From Gammaproteobacteria bacterium (lineage in GTDB: Bacteria > Pseudomonadota > Gammaproteobacteria > HK1): a stretch of DNA of 6,888 bases. The DNA lies in the NCBI GenBank assembly GCA_022822245.1, contig JAJECB010000531.1:1-6888 (forward strand). Reading direction: 5' to 3'. Below, one piece after another: positions 1 through 4,398 of the stretch. Under the pieces are notes generated by a model. That model was not told the DNA's origin. It was given only the letters and a program-made list of their open reading frames with translations, and ran no database searches. Positions within the stretch are counted from its first letter, which is position 1, and every line of letters begins with the position of its first letter. Position numbers and translations under genes: made by a program.

Positions 1-180
1 CTTGCCGCGGATGTGGCGCAGCACCCGCACCTTCGCCGGCACGATGTCGAGCTGCTCGCTCACCACCTCGGCGAAGCGCTCGAGCTCGACCCCGTGACGC
101 GGGCAGATGCGCTCGGATTCCGCGAGCTCATGTTCGATGTCGACCCGCTCCAGCGTATCGGGCAGCGCGGCGCGTGTTGT
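1..180 (-). pseudogene. tnpC: IS66-family transposase TnpC, internal fragment
   Basis: Read on the minus strand, 180 to 1 gives RAALPDTLERVDIEHEL, then CPRHG, then SEQLDIVPAKVRVLRHIRGK at the window edge. This is the IS66 TnpC signature: a basic-proline stretch followed by the zinc-binding region (CPxHG) and the SEQLDIVPAK.RVLRH.R.K block, which precedes the DDE catalytic domain. The catalytic part would lie beyond the left edge. The reading frame stays open to the right, but residues encoded at about 181-300 (SDHFSDCFVIPG and TGKFPWGFHETK) do not resemble TnpC, and no leucine-zipper N-terminus is present. I therefore read this as a copy truncated at its 5' end, fused to foreign sequence. Family assignment is by motif recall, not alignment. 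Whether the gene is complete beyond the edge is unknown. Confidence 0.7.
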
Positions 181-314
181 TTCGCGCTTTGTTTCGTGGA
201 ATCCCCAGGGGAATTTGCCGGTTTGTTCCGTAGACGCATTGCCTGGGATGACGAAGCAATCCGAGAAGTGGTCGGAGCCGGTGCCGTCGCCGTTCTCATG
301 AATCGTTGTTGCAG
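181..314. other. Unassigned sequence between IS66 fragment and palindrome
   Basis: No gene is recognised here. The minus strand is open in frame with the IS66 fragment and reads ENGDGTGSDHFSDCF, then VIPGNASTEQTGKFPWGF. This looks protein-like in composition but matches no family I can name. The plus strand has a short reading frame ending MTKQSEKWSEPVPSPFS at 301. Either could be a remnant of another element, and both could be chance in GC-rich DNA. Confidence 0.4.
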
Positions 315-448
315 AAGCGGTGAGGATGTGGACGCGAGAGCGCCGAGTGTGGACAAGCGGTGGGGAAGCGCCAGCTTCTCCAGGGCTTGTCCACACGCTC
401 CGTAGGACGGCGTTCGGTCCGTAGGACGCGTCCACATCCTCACCGCTT
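315..448. repeat. 134-bp nested inverted repeat with 22-bp and 12-bp perfect arms
   Basis: Outer arms 315-336 and 427-448 are perfect 22-bp inverted complements; the left arm contains GGTGAGGATGTGGACGCG. Inner arms 347-358 (GTGTGGACAAGC) and 385-396 (GCTTGTCCACAC) are perfect 12-bp complements. At the centre, 365-369 and 374-378 (GAAGC/GCTTC) pair around a 4-base loop. Each arm carries GTCCACA on the outward-reading strand, giving four copies. The structure sits about 90 bp upstream of a transposition operon, so transposase-binding end, MITE-like miniature element or operator are the likely readings. No target-site duplication is visible outside the outer arms. The repeats themselves are certain; the function is inference. 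Confidence 0.85.
399..428 (+). repeat. 11-bp direct repeat, 19-bp period
   Basis: TCCGTAGGACG occurs at 399-409 and again at 418-428, both inside the right arm of the nested palindrome. The 19-bp period accounts almost exactly for the extra length of the right arm spacer (30 nt, against 10 nt in the left arm). This suggests a local tandem duplication of an originally symmetric site. Confidence 0.75.
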
Positions 449-539
449 GGCGCCGGAGCTGAGTCGCCGTACTCTCGGCGCCCCTTCCGACGAGAGAGGA
501 GTTGGCCCGCGCGGGTAGCCGCCCGCCGGGCCACGGCCG

Positions 540-1163
540 GTGCAGCTTCGCTACGAGACGGGGCTTACCGGCGAGCAATACGTTAAGGCCCAGGCGTGGC
601 GCGCTGCAAGGCTGGAGCGTTGTCCGAATCACCCTCGCGGGGGATGTTCGTTCGCACGCCACGGCACCTACGCGCGCAAGGTCCCGCGCGGGACGCAGAT
701 CGCTCGCTGGTACTGTCGTGAGAGCCACACCACCTTCAGCCTGCTGCCGGACTGTCTGGCCGCGCGGTTTCCTGGCGAGTTGGACGAGGTCGAGGCGGTG
801 GTAGCCCACGCCGAGCAGGCCCCGAGCCTGACCGCCGCGGCCAATGCGCTGCGCCGCGATGCGGTCGAGCTCCCGGGGGCAATGCGCTGGGTCGAGCGCC
901 GGGTGCGCCTCGTCCATCACGTCCTGACGATCGTCATCGGGCTGCTGCCCGAACCGCTCGCCCGGTGCATCGCCGAGATGGGCGCAGTGCGCACGCGGCT
1001 CGAGACCGAGACCGCGCTCAGAGCACTGCGTGCACTCGTCGCCGAGCAGCTCCCCGCACTGCCCGCTCCGTTGGGGTTCCGCCCCCACCGTCTCGGGGCG
1101 ACGAATCGCAACCAAGCGCCCCAACACAACATGGGGCCTGACCCGCCGCCTGTCCCTGCATAG
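540..1163 (+). CDS. Zinc-ribbon protein leading the transposition operon (DUF6431-like)
   Basis: The product is 207 residues. Residues 28-63 hold a metal-binding pattern, C28-x2-H31-x4-C36-x4-H41 followed by C59 and H63. They surround HGTYARKVPRGTQIARWYC, which leads into TTFSLLPD (64-71). This resembles the zinc-ribbon modules at the N-termini of some transposition proteins; I associate the pattern with the family annotated DUF6431, not checked by search. Residues about 80-165 are helical, with a possible helix-turn-helix (PSLTAAANALRRDAVELPGA). The tail from about 183 is proline-rich and low complexity. GTG at 540 is the first usable start after the in-frame stop at 516, and no convincing ribosome site precedes it, so the start is uncertain. 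The gene ends 48 bp before the transposase gene. A DNA-binding accessory or target-choice role is inferred from position only. Confidence 0.75.
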   Translation: MQLRYETGLTGEQYVKAQAWRAARLERCPNHPRGGCSFARHGTYARKVPRGTQIARWYCRESHTTFSLLPDCLAARFPGELDEVEAVVAHAEQAPSLTAAANALRRDAVELPGAMRWVERRVRLVHHVLTIVIGLLPEPLARCIAEMGAVRTRLETETALRALRALVAEQLPALPAPLGFRPHRLGATNRNQAPQHNMGPDPPPVPA

Positions 1164-1211
1164 CGTCCCGTCTCCCGGGCCGATGCGCCCCCACCGACGA
1201 GGACTTCACCC

Positions 1212-2537
1212 ATGAATGACTCCGATGAGGAGCTGCGCAAGGCCGTGGCGCTGTTCCGCTACGGGCTGATCGCCGACGTGCTGCGCCTGCCGCTGGGCAG
1301 CCGCGAGATCCGCCGCGCCCTGCACGAGAAGGCCCAACGCACCTACGTCATCCCAGGCACCCGGCGCACCCGCGTCGCCGTCGAGACGATGCGCGACTGG
1401 CTGAGCCTGTATCGCACCGGCGGGTTCGAGGCGCTGTATCCGAAGACCCGCGCCGACCGCGGCCTGCCCCGGCGCCTGTCCCCCGAGGTCGCCGAGGTGC
1501 TCGTCTCACTCAAGACCGAGCAGCCCGCACTGTCGGTCAAAGCCCTCATCAAAGCCGCCCGCGAGCGCGGCATCGACCACCCGCTCGCCCCCTCGACCGT
1601 GCACCGGCTGCTCTCGCGCGAAGAGCTGCTCGACTCTCGCCCCGGCGACCCCGTCGCCACCGACCGGCGACGGTTCGCCTATCGCGACGCCGGCGAGCTG
1701 TGGATGAGCGATGTCATGCACGGACCGAAGGTGCGCGACGCCCGCCGGCGCCGAAAGACCTTCCTCATCGCGTTCATCGACGACGCCACCCGGGTGATTC
1801 CCTTCGCCGCCTTCACCTATGCGGAGAACACCACCGCGTTCCTGCCCGTGTTCAAGCAGGCCATCGCACGCCGGGGACTCCCGATGCGATTGTTCGTCGA
1901 CAACGGGGCGAACTACCGCTCCCAGCAGCTCGCGCTCGTGTGCGCCAAGCTCGGCATCGCGCTCATCCATTCCCGGCCCTATCAGCCCGCGGGGAAGGGA
2001 AAAATCGAGCGCTTCTTCCGAACGCTTCGCGCCGCGATGCTCGCCCACCTCACCGCCGAGGCCACCGAGAGCCTCGAGACGCTCAACCGCACCCTGTGGG
2101 CCTGGGTCGAGGGCGAGTACCACCTGTCCCCCCACCGCGGACTCGACGGGCGCACCCCATTCGACCAGTGGGCCCTCGCAGGCGAGAACGTGCGCTACCC
2201 CGACCCCGGCACAGACCTCGACGACCTCTTCCTCTTCGAGGCCAAACGCCGCGTGATGAAAGACCGTACCGTGAGCCTGCACGGACGGCTCTACGAGGTC
2301 GATGCCGTCCTGGTCGGCCAAACCGTCACCTTGCGCTACGACCCCGAGGCGCCGCCTTCTCGGCCCCTCGAGGTCGTCCACGATGGCAACTCGGCCGGGG
2401 TCGCCACCCGCCTCGACGCCTACGCCAACACCCGCGTCAAGCGCCACCGACCCTCCTGGCAGCTTCAGTGCGACGCCCCCGCCCGCGAACCCTCCCCCTC
2501 GCCCCTGGCGATGCGACACCTCAAGGAGAAGAAGTAA
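1212..2537 (+). CDS. D,D(35)E transposase with Mu-type C-terminal domain (TniA/IS481-like)
   Basis: The 441-residue product is a retroviral-integrase-fold transposase that would cut and join transposon ends. The N-terminus (about 1-150) carries helix-turn-helix modules: RRTRVAVETMRDWLSLYR with the GGFEALYPKTRADRG stretch, and a second ending APSTVHRLL. The catalytic triad is clear: D167 in WMSDVMHG, D230 in LFVDNGANYRS and E266 in GKGKIERFFRTLR, giving D-x62-D-x35-E. Residues about 335-405 form a Mu-transposase-C-like beta-barrel region (VSLHGRLYEVDAVLVGQTV). GAGGA at 1199-1203 lies 8 nt before the ATG, supporting this start. The TAA stop shares its last base with the start of the ATPase gene, implying coupled translation. 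The gene looks intact. The fold and partner gene match TniA/TnsB-type systems, but the length is closer to IS481-type proteins. Confidence 0.93.
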   Translation: MNDSDEELRKAVALFRYGLIADVLRLPLGSREIRRALHEKAQRTYVIPGTRRTRVAVETMRDWLSLYRTGGFEALYPKTRADRGLPRRLSPEVAEVLVSLKTEQPALSVKALIKAARERGIDHPLAPSTVHRLLSREELLDSRPGDPVATDRRRFAYRDAGELWMSDVMHGPKVRDARRRRKTFLIAFIDDATRVIPFAAFTYAENTTAFLPVFKQAIARRGLPMRLFVDNGANYRSQQLALVCAKLGIALIHSRPYQPAGKGKIERFFRTLRAAMLAHLTAEATESLETLNRTLWAWVEGEYHLSPHRGLDGRTPFDQWALAGENVRYPDPGTDLDDLFLFEAKRRVMKDRTVSLHGRLYEVDAVLVGQTVTLRYDPEAPPSRPLEVVHDGNSAGVATRLDAYANTRVKRHRPSWQLQCDAPAREPSPSPLAMRHLKEKK

Positions 2538-3337
2538 TGTATCTGCGCCACTTCGCCCTGACCCGGCTCCCCTTCGAGACCCCCGCCCACACCGACGAGC
2601 TGTTCGCATCCAACGCCCGCCGCGAGGCCGAAGCGCGGCTCCAACACCTCATCGAACTCAAGGGCATCGGCCTCATCACCGGCGAGGTCGGCTCAGGCAA
2701 AACCACCGTGTGCCGCCACGTCGCCTCAGCCCTGCATCCCGGCCTGTACCGCGTCGGCTACGTCTCCCTGACCACCGGCAACGTCCTCGACATGTACAAG
2801 GCCATCGCCTGGGAGCTGGGGCTGCCCACCGAGCGCTCGCGCGCCACCGCCTACCGCGCCATCCGCGGCGAAGTCACCCGACTGGTGTGCGAGGCCAAGC
2901 AGCTCCCCGTGCTCGTCATCGACGAAGCCCAGCACCTGCGCAACGACGTCCTCGAAGATTTACGGCTCCTGACCAACTTCGCCATGGATAGCGAAAACCG
3001 CCTGTGCCTGCTGCTCGTGGGGCTTACCGAGCTGCGCCGGCGCCTCGCCATGGCCTGCCACGAATCGCTCTCCCAGCGCCTCGTCGTACGCCACCACCTC
3101 GGCGCACTCGACCGCGACGAACTCCACGCCTACCTCGCCCACCGCCTGCATCTGGCCGGCTGCGAGCATCCCCTGTTCGACCCCCCCGCCGTCGAGGCGC
3201 TGTCGCAGAGCACACGCGGATTGCCCCGGCGCATCAACCGTACCGCCCACTACGCGCTGACCGCCGCCGCCGCGAAAGGCGCTCGCACCGTCTCCGCCGA
3301 GCACATCGAGCACGCCGTCGCGGAGCTGCGGCTGTGA
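2537..3337 (+). CDS. AAA+ transposition regulator ATPase (TniB/ExeA-like)
   Basis: The 266-residue ATPase opens with YLRHFALTRLPFETPAHTDELF, typical of ExeA/TniB-type proteins. Walker A is GEVGSGKTT at 49-57 (K55), Walker B is LPVLVIDEAQHL with D129 and E130, a sensor-1 segment follows in LLLVGLTEL, and QRLVVRHHL plus RGLPRRINR supply arginine-finger and sensor-2 candidates. By analogy with MuB, TnsC, TniB and IstB, it would bind ATP and DNA and direct or activate the DDE transposase; this is inference from family and neighbour. The ATG at 2537 overlaps the transposase stop as TAATG. The same frame is open far upstream to 1700, but that part is an arginine/proline-rich shadow of the transposase gene. 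The 3' end overlaps the next gene. Confidence 0.92.
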   Translation: MYLRHFALTRLPFETPAHTDELFASNARREAEARLQHLIELKGIGLITGEVGSGKTTVCRHVASALHPGLYRVGYVSLTTGNVLDMYKAIAWELGLPTERSRATAYRAIRGEVTRLVCEAKQLPVLVIDEAQHLRNDVLEDLRLLTNFAMDSENRLCLLLVGLTELRRRLAMACHESLSQRLVVRHHLGALDRDELHAYLAHRLHLAGCEHPLFDPPAVEALSQSTRGLPRRINRTAHYALTAAAAKGARTVSAEHIEHAVAELRL

Positions 3338-3546
3338 ACCTGTCCTACCTCATCGTGCACCACGAAATCAGCGACGAGGCCGCCGCTCATCTCTCCGAGC
3401 TCCTCAACGACCTCGCCTTCGCCTTCGACGGACAGTACTTCGCTCAGATCCGCCGCTACTACGACGAGCGGCGCGAGAGCGAGCGCCCGTGCCATCACAG
3501 GCAGCTCGAGCTCTTCGTCAACGACGACGACGACGCGGCGTTCTGA
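3334..3546 (+). CDS. Small acidic-tailed protein of the transposition operon
   Basis: This 70-residue product starts MNLSYLIVHHEISDEAAAHL (GTG start) and ends with a strongly acidic tail, ELFVNDDDDAAF. The middle, SELLNDLAFAFDGQYFAQIRRYYDERRE, is predicted helical, with hydrophobic positions on one face and basic residues near its end. The start overlaps the ATPase stop as GTGA, so translation is probably coupled. I do not recognise a named domain. The retained frame, protein-like composition and tight spacing argue that it is a real component of the element. It could be an assembly or regulatory factor for the transposase-ATPase pair, but nothing in the sequence proves that. Confidence 0.72.
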   Translation: MNLSYLIVHHEISDEAAAHLSELLNDLAFAFDGQYFAQIRRYYDERRESERPCHHRQLELFVNDDDDAAF

Positions 3547-3692
3547 ATCCCCCCACTCCCGTCAGCGCCCACGCCCATCGCGCCCGTTCGTCAACATCGG
3601 GCGCTCACCAACCCACCTTCACCGCGATGACCGTGATCATCGCGACCACGGCGGTGACCGTACACGCCCGTGCCCGGCTCTCCGACGATGAC
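3547..3692. other. Non-coding 3' region of the DDE operon with two stem-loops
   Basis: After the small gene there is no supported coding sequence. A 7-bp stem (3580-3586 with 3598-3604, GCGCCCG/CGGGCGC, 11-nt loop) is followed by an 8-bp stem (3623-3630 with 3637-3644, CGCGATGA/TCATCGCG, 6-nt loop). Neither is followed by a T-run, so an intrinsic terminator is doubtful; they could be protein-binding sites in the right end of the element or Rho-dependent terminator context. Confidence 0.45.
3623..3644. repeat. 8-bp perfect hairpin
   Basis: CGCGATGA and TCATCGCG pair perfectly around CCGTGA. The hairpin lies 77 bp after the last gene of the DDE operon and about 50 bp before the presumed border of the next element. 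Confidence 0.5.
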
Positions 3693-3704
3693 GGGGCAAT
3701 GTGA
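3693..3704 (+). repeat. Putative left recombination core GGGGCAATGTGA
   Basis: This differs at one base from the copy at 6607-6618. It lies at the change from very GC-rich to more mixed composition and before the first gene of the serine-recombinase cassette. A role as an attachment-site core is inferred. Confidence 0.4.
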
Positions 3705-3744
3705 GAAATCGAGCCTCAGTCGATCAGGAACAAACTGAGAAATC
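3702..3744 (+). repeat. Paired TGAGAAATC direct repeats
   Basis: TGAGAAATC occurs at 3702-3710 and 3736-3744, 34 bp apart, immediately inside the presumed left border of the serine-recombinase cassette. Repeats of this kind next to a crossover site could be recombinase-binding sites. No copy was seen at the right border. Confidence 0.4.
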
Positions 3745-3758
3745 CGTTACGAAATTAC

Positions 3759-4394
3759 GTGAAATGCAACACCCGCCCTGCGGAGTGCCCCGCTGCGGAT
3801 AGCTCAACTTTCCCGCCTCCATCACTCCGGCGTTCAACCACTTCCCTATCGCTCGTCGTATCACTCCGTCTCGCACCCGTCGGTCCAGAAAGTTCCTCAG
3901 GTGCCCCCAATCGACGCTTCCGAAGGACCGTACGACAGACTACCCACCTCCACGAGCTTCCAACCGCGGTCACGATCACACGCAAAGCGCATGTGCTCAA
4001 GGGGCAATCGCTTAAGGTTCTGAATCGGGTCTGCCGCGAGAACCGACTACAACTTCTTCTGCTTTTTCCGGACGGCAGTCGGCGTCTTGTCCCTGTCGAG
4101 TGGACAGACGCGGTTGCCGGGAACGTCGTCGGCCCATCACCCGGCAACCACGAACTGATGGTCCGATCCCCGGATCTGTTGCGCCTGCGTGCCCTGGTCG
4201 ATGCTCTGCTTCGTCGTTGTGAAGCGGAGCTCCCTCATGCAACTGAACCTGCTCTTTCCGGGGACCCCGGAACCCCATTCCCGACTGTGGGCAACCCTGG
4301 ACGAGGAAACGCGCCGCGCCGTGCTCGAACGGCTGGCCGAACTGATCGCGCGCGCCACTCAGGCGCAGCCACACGCCGAGGGCAACGACGATGA
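3759..4394 (+). CDS. Y4bD/Y4pK (DUF5372)-like accessory protein, start and end uncertain
   Basis: The open frame encodes up to 211 residues from GTG at 3759. The recognisable core is residues about 71-118, [19 protein letters not shown], then [21 protein letters not shown] helix follows ([21 protein letters not shown], 138-158). The G-x-L pattern, central beta strands and P-x-x-WT motif resemble the small Y4bD/Y4pK proteins that accompany serine recombinases. Residues 1-70 are serine/proline/arginine-rich and do not look coding, so the true start may be close to 3969, where no ATG exists. The last 50 residues overlap the next gene in another frame and also look spurious. A real core gene is likely, but its boundaries may have been altered by frameshift or loss of a stop. 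Function is unknown. Confidence 0.6.
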   Translation: MKCNTRPAECPAADSSTFPPPSLRRSTTSLSLVVSLRLAPVGPESSSGAPNRRFRRTVRQTTHLHELPTAVTITRKAHVLKGQSLKVLNRVCRENRLQLLLLFPDGSRRLVPVEWTDAVAGNVVGPSPGNHELMVRSPDLLRLRALVDALLRRCEAELPHATEPALSGDPGTPFPTVGNPGRGNAPRRARTAGRTDRARHSGAATRRGQRR

Positions 4395-4398
4395 CTGA
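4237..4398 (+). CDS. 53-residue protein preceding the serine recombinase
   Basis: The product begins [18 protein letters not shown] and continues with a helical segment, [20 protein letters not shown], ending in an acidic tail (EGNDDD). GGAG at 4226-4229 lies 7 nt before the ATG and decides the start; an earlier start at 4189 in the same frame would only add residues shadowing the preceding gene. The stop at 4396-4398 overlaps the recombinase start at 4391 by 8 bases. Small proteins with an N-terminal LFP-type motif and an arginine/alanine-rich helix commonly sit directly upstream of such recombinases, from memory. The role is unknown; a recombinase partner or translational coupler is possible. 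Confidence 0.72.
   Translation: MQLNLLFPGTPEPHSRLWATLDEETRRAVLERLAELIARATQAQPHAEGNDDD

Larger units (their letters stand above)
315..3692 (+). mobile_element. Candidate four-gene DDE/AAA+ transposon (ends not proven)
   Basis: Four plus-strand genes in one tight operon encode a zinc-ribbon protein, a D,D(35)E transposase with a Mu-like C-terminus, a TniB/ExeA-like AAA+ ATPase and a small acidic-tailed protein. A DDE transposase next to an AAA+ regulator is the core of Tn7, Tn402/Tn5053, Mu and IS21-type elements. The left boundary is placed at the nested inverted repeat. The right boundary is placed where base composition changes and the adjoining serine-recombinase cassette begins. No copy of the left-end repeat was found between 3547 and 3760, so the right end is either divergent, lost, or outside what I can recognise. 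Confidence 0.45.

Noticed and set aside
315..448. Integron attC-like recombination site
   Set aside because: The structure is palindromic, but the GTTRRRY/RYYYAAC core sites expected at attC ends are missing and no integrase gene is present.
315..448. Plasmid or chromosomal replication origin
   Set aside because: There are only four partial DnaA-box-like motifs, no AT-rich unwinding region, and no replication gene nearby.
60..1127. Minus-strand open frame (355 codons) covering the palindrome and the zinc-ribbon gene
   Set aside because: Its composition is low complexity, it crosses several unrelated features, and it is out of frame with the real IS66 fragment.
1700..2536. Upstream in-frame extension of the ATPase gene
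   Set aside because: The extension is arginine/proline-rich and overlaps the transposase in another frame; the ATPase family N-terminus begins at the ATG at 2537.
1506..2609. Long minus-strand open frame (367 codons) opposite the DDE transposase
   Set aside because: It is a glycine/valine/glutamate-rich shadow of a clearly coding plus-strand gene with a full catalytic triad; open antisense frames are common in GC-rich DNA.
3580..3644. Intrinsic transcription terminators
   Set aside because: The two stems are not followed by a T-run, so they are listed as stem-loops only.
3489..3704. 71-codon plus-strand open frame after the DDE operon
   Set aside because: Arginine-rich start, no ribosome site and no family resemblance; it overlaps the real small gene and the hairpins.
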